Shown here in pieces: positions 1-8,812 of a stretch of DNA of 20,281 bases. The translations under genes were made by a program, and so were the position numbers. This DNA is from an uncultured Amaricoccus sp. GTDB lineage: Bacteria > Pseudomonadota > Alphaproteobacteria > Rhodobacterales > Rhodobacteraceae. The stretch spans positions 1-20,281 of the forward strand of contig NZ_CALLYO010000045.1 of assembly GCF_937858865.1 (NCBI RefSeq), written 5' to 3'. The notes below the pieces were generated by a model. The model was not told the DNA's origin. It saw nothing but the letters and a program-made list of their open reading frames with translations, and searched no databases. Numbering within the stretch: position 1 is the first letter of the stretch; every line of letters begins with the position of its first letter.

Positions 1-14
1 ATGTACCGCGCCAT
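1..14 (-). CDS. pyrG: CTP synthase, first codons only (partial, runs off left edge)
   Basis: The complement of the first 14 bases reads ATG GCG CGG TAC AT, that is M-A-R-Y-(I). This is the usual N-terminus of alphaproteobacterial CTP synthase, which aminates UTP to CTP with glutamine as nitrogen donor. A purine-rich GGGAGACGAG ribosome binding site lies just upstream. The gene follows secG on the same strand, an order common in alphaproteobacteria. Only four complete codons are visible, so the call rests on this short match plus synteny; any other protein starting MARY cannot be excluded. Confidence 0.55.
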
Positions 15-78
15 TGGCTCGTCTCCCGCGCCTGCTCAGTTATGATTCTGCAAAAAGCCGAGGCTTCACGGGACTCAA

Positions 79-107
79 TCTATACGGGAAGGGCGCGCCG
101 CGGGCAA
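79..107 (-). promoter_or_regulatory. Candidate sigma70-type promoter for pyrG
   Basis: On the minus strand TTGCCC (102-107) and TATAGA (79-84) are separated by exactly 17 bases. Each matches the housekeeping consensus at four of six positions. The -10 box lies about 64 bases upstream of the pyrG start. It would allow pyrG to be transcribed independently of secG. Motif-only prediction. Confidence 0.4.
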
Positions 108-142
108 GGCGCAACCGCGCAATATCCTGTGTGCCGAGGCCG

Positions 143-165
143 GGCGGCAACGAGAAGTTGCCGCC
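143..165 (-). terminator. Hairpin between secG and pyrG (terminator or attenuator candidate)
   Basis: GGCGGCAAC (143-151) and GTTGCCGCC (157-165) form a perfect 9-bp stem with a 5-base loop, starting 11 bases beyond the secG stop codon. No run of T follows on the minus strand, so it may be a weak terminator, an RNA-stabilising end for the secG message, or an attenuator ahead of pyrG. Confidence 0.4.
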
Positions 166-176
166 GGTCCGCACCG

Positions 177-572
177 CTACTGGACGGGCGGCGGCGCGGC
201 CGGGCCGTCGCCGGCCGACGGCGCCGGCTCGGCGGGCGGCGTCTCGGCCGGCAGCTGCTGCGGCAGCAGGTCGCCCTCGAGGCCGGGCGCCGCGGGGCCG
301 GCGGGCGCCGCGTCCTGGATCACGCTGCCGCCGTCGATCACCGAGCCGCTGCGGCTGTCGCGCGCCGCCAGCACCGTCAGCGCCAGGCTCGTCACCACGA
401 AGCCGATGCCGACCGCCCAGGTCACCTTGGAGAGCGCCGTGGCCGCGCCGCGGCTGGTCATCACCCCGCCGCCGCCGATGCCGAGCCCGCCGCCCTCCGA
501 ACGCTGCAGCAGCACGACCACGATCAGGGTCAGCGCCAGCAGCAGGTGAATGGTCAGAACGACGGCTTGCAT
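177..572 (-). CDS. secG: Preprotein translocase subunit SecG
   Basis: SecG is the small auxiliary subunit of the SecYEG channel in the inner membrane and supports SecA-driven export. The 131-residue product has two hydrophobic segments (about residues 3-22 and 50-68). They flank the conserved glycine-rich loop that begins LLQRSEGGGLG. After residue 70 comes a soluble tail rich in alanine, proline and glutamate, as is usual for alphaproteobacterial SecG proteins, which are longer than the roughly 75-110 residues typical elsewhere. The ATG is preceded by GGAG at a suitable distance. It lies between the YjbR/MmcQ gene and pyrG, all leftward. Family assignment is secure; the tail is low-complexity and its role is unknown. 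Confidence 0.93.
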   Translation of the reverse strand: MQAVVLTIHLLLALTLIVVVLLQRSEGGGLGIGGGGVMTSRGAATALSKVTWAVGIGFVVTSLALTVLAARDSRSGSVIDGGSVIQDAAPAGPAAPGLEGDLLPQQLPAETPPAEPAPSAGDGPAAPPPVQ

Positions 573-607
573 GACCGCTCCGGTCTCGTTTCGGAAAATC
601 CGCCGGT

Positions 608-636
608 TCTCTAGTCCCTGCCGCCGGGAATGTCGA
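608..636 (-). promoter_or_regulatory. Candidate promoter for secG
   Basis: On the minus strand TCGACA (631-636, five of six matches to TTGACA) is followed after 17 bases by TAGAGA (608-613, three of six matches to TATAAT). The -10 box lies 35 bases upstream of the secG ATG, inside the 88-base gap behind the YjbR/MmcQ gene. Motif-only prediction. Confidence 0.4.
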
Positions 637-660
637 TGCCCGAAACGCCGCCGGCCCGGC

Positions 661-1008
661 TCATGCGCCCTTGCGCGACTCCCAGGCCCGGAGCGTCCGC
701 TTCTTCGCCTGCGCGCGCCAGACCCGCTCGATGTTGGCCCGCGCCCAGCCGGGATCGAGCCGCTCCGGCCGCGCCAGCACCAGCGGCCACGGCCGGTGAT
801 GGTCGGTGGTGAAGAAGGTCTCCGGATCCGCCTCGATCAGGAAGTCGCGCTCCTCGAAATCCACCTTGAAGACCGGACAGTCGTGGCGCGCGTTCCAGTA
901 GAGGATCACCTTGCCGTTCACCTTGAAGGACCGCGAATCCCAGGAGGTCGTCTCCTCGGTCTCGGGCAGCGCCAGCACCATCGCGCGCAGGTCTTCGAAG
1001 CTCACCAT
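661..1008 (-). CDS. YjbR/MmcQ family protein (DUF419)
   Basis: This 115-residue protein is a full-length member of the YjbR/MmcQ family, small proteins of about 110-120 residues with a double-wing fold resembling some DNA-binding domains. The family signature is visible: an N-terminal LPETEETTSWD segment, then FKVNGKVILYW, a central DPETFFTTDHH stretch, and a C-terminal tryptophan-containing helix. GAGG lies about 7 bases before the ATG. It is separated from ilvC by a strong hairpin, so it probably has its own transcript, and it precedes secG on the same strand. The biological role of the family is not established and nothing in the neighbourhood defines it. The family call is confident, the function unknown. 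Confidence 0.85.
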   Translation of the reverse strand: MVSFEDLRAMVLALPETEETTSWDSRSFKVNGKVILYWNARHDCPVFKVDFEERDFLIEADPETFFTTDHHRPWPLVLARPERLDPGWARANIERVWRAQAKKRTLRAWESRKGA

Positions 1009-1073
1009 GGCCGCCTCATAGCACGAAGGCGCGGCCCCGTCCCCCGCGCGCGCCGGGCCGGATCGGCGCGGAA

Positions 1074-1104
1074 GGGGTTGACGCCTGCGACAGGCGTCAA
1101 CCCC
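1074..1104 (-). terminator. Terminator hairpin downstream of ilvC
   Basis: GGGGTTGACGCCTG (1074-1087) and its exact reverse complement (1091-1104) form a 14-bp perfect stem closed by a 3-base loop, beginning six bases past the ilvC stop. On the minus strand only two T residues follow the stem, so termination may depend on the hairpin's stability or on Rho. Confidence 0.75.
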
Positions 1105-1110
1105 CCGATC

Positions 1111-3447
<2,337 letters not shown>

Positions 3448-4086
3448 TCATGCGAGCCGCGCGAGGAAGCCCGCCAGATCGTCGGTCTGGTGGTGCACAT
3501 GCGGATGCGTCGCGGCCGGTCCGACGAGGACGGTGCGCACCCCGAGCCCGTGCGGCACCTCGAGGTTGCGCGGATCGTCCTCGAACATCGCCGCCCGCCG
3601 CGGCGCCAGCCCGTCGCGCCCGAAGACCGCGGCGAAGGCCTCCGCCCGCGGCTTCGGCACATAGCCCGCATCCTCGAAGCCGTAGAGCGCATCGAAGCAT
3701 TCCGCGAGGCCGCAGGCCAGCGTCACCCGCCGCGCATGCTCGCGCGAGCCGTTGGTGAAGACGACCTTCCGCCCCGGCAGCCCGGCGATCGCGGCGGCGA
3801 GCGCCGGCGAGGGCTCGATGCCGGTCAGGTCGATGTCGTGCACCTCGGCGAGATAGGGCCCCGGCTCCACCCCGTGCAGGTTCATCAGCCCGGCGAGCGT
3901 CGTGCCGTGCTCCCGCCAGTACTGCCGGCGCAGCTCCCCCGCCCGCGCCGCGTCCACCCCGAGCGTGCGCATGACGAAGGCGGCCATCCGCGCCTCGATC
4001 TGGTCGAAGAGCCGGATCGCCGGCGGATAGAGCGTATTGTCGAGGTCGAAGACCCAGGTCTCGACGTGGGCGAAATCGGCATGCAT
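3448..4086 (-). CDS. HAD-superfamily pyrimidine 5'-nucleotidase-like hydrolase
   Basis: A 212-residue HAD subfamily IA phosphatase of the SDT1/pyrimidine 5'-nucleotidase type. Such enzymes dephosphorylate nucleoside monophosphates in the cytoplasm. HAD motif I is FDLDNTLYPP with nucleophile Asp14 and acid/base Asp16. Motif II is VVFTNGS, motif III the lysine in GYVPKP, and motif IV AAMFEDD. A helical cap sits between motifs I and II. The LYPP that follows motif I is characteristic of this nucleotidase branch. A longer frame exists, but the ATG giving MHADFAHVETWVFDLD fits the family start. It is first in the leftward block and sits 10 bases ahead of the UbiH-type gene; repeat copy A lies behind it. 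Substrate specificity is inferred from family only. Confidence 0.87.
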   Translation of the reverse strand: MHADFAHVETWVFDLDNTLYPPAIRLFDQIEARMAAFVMRTLGVDAARAGELRRQYWREHGTTLAGLMNLHGVEPGPYLAEVHDIDLTGIEPSPALAAAIAGLPGRKVVFTNGSREHARRVTLACGLAECFDALYGFEDAGYVPKPRAEAFAAVFGRDGLAPRRAAMFEDDPRNLEVPHGLGVRTVLVGPAATHPHVHHQTDDLAGFLARLA

Positions 4087-4168
4087 GTCCCGGTCTCTAC
4101 CCCGCCGCCGCGCATCCGGCAACGGCCCCGCCCCTCCTTTCCCGCGGGGTCGTGTAGCGCGAGTAACG

Positions 4169-4231
4169 AAGTCTTAACCTGACGAATATCTTCAGAATCA
4201 AGGATATACCTATAGTTTCGCGCGCGAAATC
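4169..4231 (+). repeat. Dispersed intergenic 63-bp repeat, copy A (diverged)
   Basis: Sixty-three bases aligning without gaps to copies B and C (49 of 63 identical to B). The ends are conserved: AAGTCTTAACCTGACGAAT at the start, and CTATAGTTTCGCGCGCGAAA plus TC at the end. The middle (about element positions 20-38) is variable. The perfect 14-bp palindrome TTTCGCGCGCGAAA is at 4216-4229. This copy lies in the divergent gap between the HAD gene and gntR. Its TATAGT could in principle act as a -10 box for gntR, but no matching -35 was found. Confidence 0.85.
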
Positions 4232-4307
4232 CTGTTTTTCGCACCGGCCTGACGCGCCTGCCGGACACTCTCGATTCTTCCCCGCCCGCGGACTAGTGTC
4301 GCGCACC

Positions 4308-4949
4308 ATGCCGAGCCCCACGCCCCCGAAGGACGCCTACGGCCTCGTGGTCGAGGCGATCGACCACGGCGACTACCGCCCCGGCGACCGCCTCGTCGAG
4401 GCCGAGCTCGCCGAGCGCTTCGGCGTCTCGCGCACCCCGATCCGCGAGGCGCTGCAGCGGCTCGAGACCCAGGGCCTGCTCGCCCGCGACGGCCGCAGCC
4501 TCGTCGTCGCCAGCCTCGACCACGACCAGCTCGGCGAGCTCTACGTCGTGCGCGCCGAGCTCGAGGGCCTCGCCGCCCGCCTCGCCGCCCAGCACGCCGC
4601 GCCCGAGGAGATCCGCATCCTCTGGGACATGATCGCCCGCGACCGCGCGCTGGTCGGCGACCCCGACCGCCTCGCCCGCGCCAACAAGCGCTTCCACCGC
4701 CAGATCCACCTCGCGAGCCACAACCGCTACCTGATCCAGCAGCTCGAGATGGTGCACCGCTCGATGGCCCTCGTCGCCACCACCTCCCTCGCCGCCGAGG
4801 GCCGCGGCGCCCGCGCCATGGACGAGCACGAGGCGATCGTCCGCGCCATCGAGGCGCGCGACGGCGCCGCCGCCGAGGCCGCGATCCGCGGCCACATCAG
4901 CCAGGCCTTCGAGACCCGCCTGAAGGCCGACGCCGAACGCTACGGCTGA
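4308..4949 (+). CDS. GntR-family transcriptional regulator with FCD domain
   Basis: The 213-residue product has an N-terminal winged helix-turn-helix (about residues 8-68) with the GntR hallmark RPGDRLVEAELAERFGVSRT followed by PIREALQRLETQGLL. The C-terminal helical FCD ligand-binding domain (about 75-205) contains KRFHRQIHLASHN and DEHEAIVRAI, which carry likely metal-coordinating histidines. FCD regulators usually repress catabolic genes for organic acids or sugars, but no such gene is adjacent, so the ligand and targets are unknown. The ATG was preferred over a GTG four codons upstream; neither has a convincing ribosome binding site. Its 3' end overlaps the convergent glycosyltransferase gene by 10 bases. 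Repeat copy A lies in its upstream region. Confidence 0.9.
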   Translation: MPSPTPPKDAYGLVVEAIDHGDYRPGDRLVEAELAERFGVSRTPIREALQRLETQGLLARDGRSLVVASLDHDQLGELYVVRAELEGLAARLAAQHAAPEEIRILWDMIARDRALVGDPDRLARANKRFHRQIHLASHNRYLIQQLEMVHRSMALVATTSLAAEGRGARAMDEHEAIVRAIEARDGAAAEAAIRGHISQAFETRLKADAERYG

Positions 4950-6802
4950 CCGTCCCGCAGCCCGGAGTGCTCGGTCTTGAGCCAGTGGAAGGGCCGGTAG
5001 AGAAGCTCCAGCATCGCGTGATAGGCCGCCAGCGACCCGAGCAGCCCGTAGATGAGCAGGGTCGGGATCCACGGGATCATCCGCGCCCGCCCGGTCTCGG
5101 CGAGCGCCACCGCCGCGCCGACCCAGTCGACGACGAGGCCGGCGAAAAGGGCGACGGCGAGCGCCGTGCCGTAGCCGGGCGGCAGGTGATCCGCCACCGG
5201 CAGCCCGACCAGCCCGCCGAAGGCCGCGAACCAGTAGAGCGGCCAGGCGAGGAAGGCGGTCAGCCCGCCGAGGAACAGCACCTGGAAGCCGGCGAACCCG
5301 AGCGGCCCGAGGTCGCGCCAGAGCCGCCAGGGCCGCCGCATGTGCGTCGCCCAGGTGATCGCATAGCCCTTCAGCCAGCGCGACCGCTGCCCCACCCAGC
5401 GCCAGGGATTGGCCGCACAGGCCTCCTCCTTCGTCGTCGTCGCCACCATCTCGCAGCGATAGCCGTGCCGCGCGAGCCGCATCCCGAGGTCGGCGTCCTC
5501 GGTGACGTTGTGCGCGTCCCAGCAGCCGACCTCCTCGAGCACCCGCCGGCGGAAGAAGACCGTCGTCCCGCCGAGCGGGATCGGCAGCCCGAGCCGCTCG
5601 ACGCCGACCAGCACGACGCGGAACCAGAGCGCATAGTCGATGGTGAACCACCGCGAGAGCAGATTGTCCCCGCTGTTGTAGAAATCGAGATACCCCTGCA
5701 CGCAGCCGACCTTGGGGTCGGCCGCCATCAGATGCCGGACCACCGCCTCGATCTGCCCCGGATCGGGCGCGTCCTCGGCGTCGTAGACCCCGACGATCTC
5801 GCCCCTGCAGAAGGGCAGGGCATAGTTCAGCGCCCGCGGCTTGGTCTCCACCGTCCCCTTCGGCACCGTCACCACCTCGACCGTCGGCGGCATCCCGGCC
5901 CGCTCGATCGCCGCCAGCGTCGCGACGTCGCCGGCCTCGAGCACCAGCTTGATGTCGAGAAGCGCCTCGGGATAGTCCATCCGCCGCAGCGCCGCGAGCA
6001 GCTGCCCCGCGACCTTCGCCTCGCCCTTGAGCGGCACCAGGAGCGAGACCGGCGGCTTCCTGCGATGCTCGGCGAGCGACGTCGCCGCGACCGGCGGGAG
6101 CCGCCGTTTCCGCCACCGCGCGACGAGCGCGAAGGCCCGGAGGCCGACCGTCGCGGCATGGGAGACGAGCGCCCAGACCAGCACCGCGGCCAGCGCCGAC
6201 CAGGAAAGCCAGCAGATGCCCGCCGCGAGCACGGCGAGAACGACCGCCTTGCGGAGGGTGAAGCCGTTGACGAAGAGCGTGCGGCAGCTCGCCTCCGCCG
6301 GGCAGCGCGCCTCCGCCGCCCGCACCATCTCCTGTCCGAAGTGGCGGGCGACCGTGCGGCGGATCGCCGCCGCCGGCGCCAGCGCCAGCGCCTCGCCCCC
6401 GAAGGCCTCGAGCGCCGCCGCGCCTTGCGCCGGATTGGCGACGGCGATCACCCGCCGCCCGCCGAAGGTCCGCCATGGCACCGCCTCGAGCGCCAGGCAG
6501 CGCCCGGGATCCGCTTCGGCGACGAAGGCCGGATCGGCCGGCCGGGCGTCGAGGTCGATGCGCCCGATCCGGGTCTGCTCGGCGAGCGCGTCCACCAGCG
6601 TGTCGCCCGAGATCAGCCCGCCGACGAGGAGGATCTGGCCGAGCGCCGTGTCCTGATGGCGTTGCTGGTCGAGCGCGGCGGCGAGGGCGGCGGGCGCGAT
6701 CGCACCGCGCTGCACGAGGATCTGGCCGAGGTACGGCCTGCGCGGCGCGGCCGCTCCGGAGACATCCTCCGCGACAGGCCTGAACGGAAGAACCCGGGCC
6801 AT
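4940..6802 (-). CDS. Membrane family 2 glycosyltransferase with N-terminal MshEN-like domain (NfrB-like)
   Basis: The 620-residue inner-membrane protein combines three parts. Residues 24-84 hold two tandem MshEN-type motifs (LGQIL-x4-G-x6-L-x3-L-x2-Q at 25-47 and 54-76), the fold that binds cyclic di-GMP in MshE and NfrB. The usual leading Arg/Lys of each motif is Tyr24 and Ala53 here, so binding is uncertain. A hydrophobic stretch covers about 186-216. The GT-A catalytic domain carries DAED (341-344), TEDADLG (434-440) and QRSRW (472-476), the processive-synthase QxxRW signature. Several C-terminal membrane helices follow, ending in RPFHWLKTEHSG, typical of NfrB-like transferases. GGAG precedes the ATG. 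It probably makes or exports a polysaccharide; the sugar is unknown. A CtrA-like box lies 46 bases upstream, between it and carA. Confidence 0.88.
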   Translation of the reverse strand: MARVLPFRPVAEDVSGAAAPRRPYLGQILVQRGAIAPAALAAALDQQRHQDTALGQILLVGGLISGDTLVDALAEQTRIGRIDLDARPADPAFVAEADPGRCLALEAVPWRTFGGRRVIAVANPAQGAAALEAFGGEALALAPAAAIRRTVARHFGQEMVRAAEARCPAEASCRTLFVNGFTLRKAVVLAVLAAGICWLSWSALAAVLVWALVSHAATVGLRAFALVARWRKRRLPPVAATSLAEHRRKPPVSLLVPLKGEAKVAGQLLAALRRMDYPEALLDIKLVLEAGDVATLAAIERAGMPPTVEVVTVPKGTVETKPRALNYALPFCRGEIVGVYDAEDAPDPGQIEAVVRHLMAADPKVGCVQGYLDFYNSGDNLLSRWFTIDYALWFRVVLVGVERLGLPIPLGGTTVFFRRRVLEEVGCWDAHNVTEDADLGMRLARHGYRCEMVATTTKEEACAANPWRWVGQRSRWLKGYAITWATHMRRPWRLWRDLGPLGFAGFQVLFLGGLTAFLAWPLYWFAAFGGLVGLPVADHLPPGYGTALAVALFAGLVVDWVGAAVALAETGRARMIPWIPTLLIYGLLGSLAAYHAMLELLYRPFHWLKTEHSGLRDGQP

Positions 6803-6847
6803 ACCAATACTCCACGCCGGCCGACGCGGAGAATTGCTATGGATTCT

Positions 6848-6862
6848 TTAACAGCCCTTTAA
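6848..6862. promoter_or_regulatory. CtrA-like box TTAA-N7-TTAA upstream of the glycosyltransferase
   Basis: TTAA at 6848-6851 and TTAA at 6859-6862 are separated by exactly seven bases, the full-site consensus of the alphaproteobacterial cell-cycle and motility regulator CtrA. It lies 46-60 bases upstream of the glycosyltransferase start. Two further TTAA motifs occur at 6875-6878 and 6882-6885, the latter overlapping the carA stop codon. Four TTAA motifs in 38 bases of otherwise very GC-rich DNA is unusual. Confidence 0.55.
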
Positions 6863-6881
6863 GGCTGCGGAAACTTAAGGA

Positions 6882-8090
6882 TTAACTCCCGCCGCCGCCG
6901 GCGGCCTCCATCGAGGCGACGAACCGCTCGAAGAGATAGAAGCTGTCCTGCGGCCCCGGGCTCGCCTCCGGATGGTGCTGCACCGAGAAGACCCGCCCGT
7001 CCTCGGTGGCGATGCCGCAGTTCGACCCGTCGAAGAGCGAGACATGCGTCTCGACCACCCCCTTCGGCAGGGTCTGGCTGTCAACGGTGAAGCCGTGGTT
7101 CATCGAGGTCACCTCGACCTTTCCGGTCGAAAGCTCCTTCACCGGATGATTGGCGCCATGGTGGCCGTGGTTCATCTTGATGGTGCGCGCCCCGAGCGCC
7201 AGCGCCAGCATCTGGTGGCCGAGGCAGATGCCGAAGACCGGGATCCGCGTCCGCTCCAGCACCTCGCGGATCATCGGCACGGCGTATTCGCCGGTCGCCG
7301 CCGGATCGCCCGGCCCGTTGGAGAGGAAGAGCCCCTCCGGCCGGTGCGCCAGCACCTCCTCGGCGGTCGCCGTCGCCGGCAGCACCGTCACGTCGCAGCC
7401 GGCGCTCGCGAGGCAGCGCAGGATGTTGCGCTTGGCGCCATAGTCGACCGCCACCACCCGGTGGCCCAGCCCGGCGCGGCGGACGTAGCCCTCCGGCCAG
7501 GCCCAGCGCATCTCGTCCCAGCGGTAGCTCTGCGCGCAGGTGACCTCGCGGGCGAGGTCCATGCCCACGAGCCCGGGGAAGGCGCGCGCCCGCCCGAGCA
7601 AATCGTCGAGGTCGAAGTCGCCGTCCGGCGCATGGCTGATCGCGACGTGCGGCGCGCCCTGCAGCCGGATGGCGCGGGTCAGGCGCCGGGTGTCGATCTG
7701 GCCGATCCCGATGCGGCCCCGCCGCGCCAGCCAGTCCGAGAGCGTGCCGGCCGCGCGCCAGCTCGACGGCTCGGTCGGGTCCCATTTCACCACCATGCCG
7801 GCCGCGACCGGGTCGGCGGTCTCGTCGTCCTCGGGGTTCACCCCGACGTTGCCGACATGCGGGAAGGTGAAGGTGACGATCTGCCCGGCATAGGAGGGAT
7901 CGGTCATGATCTCCTGGTAGCCGGTCATCGCCGTGTTGAAGCAGAGCTCGCCCACCGCCACGCCGGCCGCGCCGAAGCCCTTGCCGTAGAAGATCTGCCC
8001 GTCGGCCAGTGCGATGCAGGCCGTGGGCCTCAGCCCGTCGCCCGGCGCCGAGGCAAGCGCCTGGTCCGAGGGAGCGGCACGTGCGGTCAT
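6882..8090 (-). CDS. carA: Carbamoyl-phosphate synthase small (glutaminase) subunit
   Basis: CarA hydrolyses glutamine and passes ammonia to CarB for carbamoyl phosphate synthesis, the first step of pyrimidine and arginine synthesis. The 402-residue product has the CarA-specific N-terminal domain (LADGQIFYGKGFG, then FNTAMTGYQEIMTDPSYAGQ) and a C-terminal class I amidotransferase domain. In the latter the triad is visible as Cys289 in GICLGHQ and His373/Glu375 in HHPEASPGP; the SNGPGDP loop is at 257-263. The first 20 residues are poorly conserved in type, but the ATG agrees with the divergent promoter placement. carB is not in the window; carA stands alone, divergent from yqeY and followed after 79 bases by the glycosyltransferase. 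Confidence 0.96.
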   Translation of the reverse strand: MTARAAPSDQALASAPGDGLRPTACIALADGQIFYGKGFGAAGVAVGELCFNTAMTGYQEIMTDPSYAGQIVTFTFPHVGNVGVNPEDDETADPVAAGMVVKWDPTEPSSWRAAGTLSDWLARRGRIGIGQIDTRRLTRAIRLQGAPHVAISHAPDGDFDLDDLLGRARAFPGLVGMDLAREVTCAQSYRWDEMRWAWPEGYVRRAGLGHRVVAVDYGAKRNILRCLASAGCDVTVLPATATAEEVLAHRPEGLFLSNGPGDPAATGEYAVPMIREVLERTRIPVFGICLGHQMLALALGARTIKMNHGHHGANHPVKELSTGKVEVTSMNHGFTVDSQTLPKGVVETHVSLFDGSNCGIATEDGRVFSVQHHPEASPGPQDSFYLFERFVASMEAAGGGGS

Positions 8091-8119
8091 GGTCGATCGA
8101 ATCCCGAGGTTCGCGGCGG

Positions 8120-8148
8120 AAGCTATGCCGCACGCGGGCGGTCGTCAA
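8120..8148 (-). promoter_or_regulatory. Candidate sigma70-type promoter for carA
   Basis: On the minus strand TTGACG (8143-8148, five of six matches) and TAGCTT (8120-8125, three of six) are 17 bases apart, with the -10 box 29 bases upstream of the carA ATG. Motif-only prediction. Confidence 0.45.
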
Positions 8149-8159
8149 GGCGAATGCGC

Positions 8160-8195
8160 GCCGGCAAAATCCAGCAAGATCAGGTAATTGCCGGC
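8160..8195. promoter_or_regulatory. Inverted repeat in the carA-yqeY intergenic region
   Basis: GCCGGCAA (8160-8167) and TTGCCGGC (8188-8195) are exact inverted repeats spaced by 20 bases. They lie between the candidate carA and yqeY promoters. It could be an operator with half-sites roughly 2.7 helical turns apart, or chance in GC-rich DNA. No known regulator is recognised. Confidence 0.3.
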
Positions 8196-8207
8196 GGGCC
8201 ATCAGGC

Positions 8208-8237
8208 TTGCGGCCCCGCGCGCCGCAGCGGTATAGT
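8208..8237 (+). promoter_or_regulatory. Candidate promoter for yqeY
   Basis: TTGCGG (8208-8213) and TATAGT (8232-8237, five of six matches to TATAAT) are separated by 18 bases, with the -10 box about 41 bases upstream of the yqeY start. Motif-only prediction. Confidence 0.45.
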
Positions 8238-8278
8238 GCCCTTTCGGCCGACGGCCCGGCCAGCGAAGGGTGCCCAGG

Positions 8279-8737
8279 ATGACGATGCGCGAGCGATTCG
8301 CGGCGGATCTCAAGGAAGCGATCAAGGCGCGTGACAGCAGACGGATTTCGACGCTTCGGCTGATCACCGCGGCGATCAAGGACCGCGACATCGCGGCCCG
8401 CACAGAGGACAACGCCGAGGGCGTCGGGGACGCCGGGATCCTCGCGATCCTCGCCAAGATGATCCGCCAGCGCGAGGAGAGCGCGCGCGCCTACGAGGAG
8501 GGCGGGCGGCTCGACCTCGCCGAGCAGGAGCGCGGCGAGATCGCGATCATCCGCGACTACCTGCCGCGGCAGATGTCCGAGGCCGAGATCGACCAGGCGA
8601 TCGCGAAGGCGATCGAGGAGACCGGCGCCTCCTCGATCCGCGACATGGGCAAGGTGATGGCGATGCTGAAGGCGCGCCACACCGGCCAGATGGACTTCTC
8701 CCGCGTCGGCGCCGCCGTGAAGCAGGCCTTCCGCTAG
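8279..8737 (+). CDS. GatB/YqeY domain-containing protein
   Basis: The 152-residue product is a full-length stand-alone YqeY protein, homologous to the C-terminal tail domain of the GatB amidotransferase subunit. Typical landmarks are the N-terminal MRERFAADLKEAIKARD, then STLRLITAAIKDRDI, the central EQERGEIAIIRDYLPRQMSE, and the C-terminal helices with DMGKVMAMLKARHTGQMDFS. The family is thought to bind tRNA or assist tRNA-dependent amidation, but its function is not settled. A GTG lies three codons upstream; the ATG at 8279 was chosen because GAAGGG ends eight bases before it. The gene is divergent from carA, a frequent arrangement in Rhodobacterales, and is followed after 75 bases by galM on the same strand. 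Confidence 0.9.
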   Translation: MTMRERFAADLKEAIKARDSRRISTLRLITAAIKDRDIAARTEDNAEGVGDAGILAILAKMIRQREESARAYEEGGRLDLAEQERGEIAIIRDYLPRQMSEAEIDQAIAKAIEETGASSIRDMGKVMAMLKARHTGQMDFSRVGAAVKQAFR

Positions 8738-8812
8738 CAGGCGGCCTCCCGCGCGGGGCTGGCGGGGCCGGCGCGGATCGTGGCAGAAGACGCTTCGCAG
8801 GGGAGGAACGCC

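Noticed and set aside
4169..4231. Repeat copy A (and B, C) as an intrinsic terminator or simple promoter
   Set aside because: The palindrome lacks a loop and a T-run, copy A is at a divergent gene start, and copies B and C lie next to separate hairpins. No -35 matches the TATAGT at proper spacing.
4293..6815. 840-codon minus-strand frame spanning the glycosyltransferase and gntR
   Set aside because: It is a shadow frame with low-complexity Arg/Ala/Gly sequence. The true glycosyltransferase and regulator frames carry all recognisable motifs.
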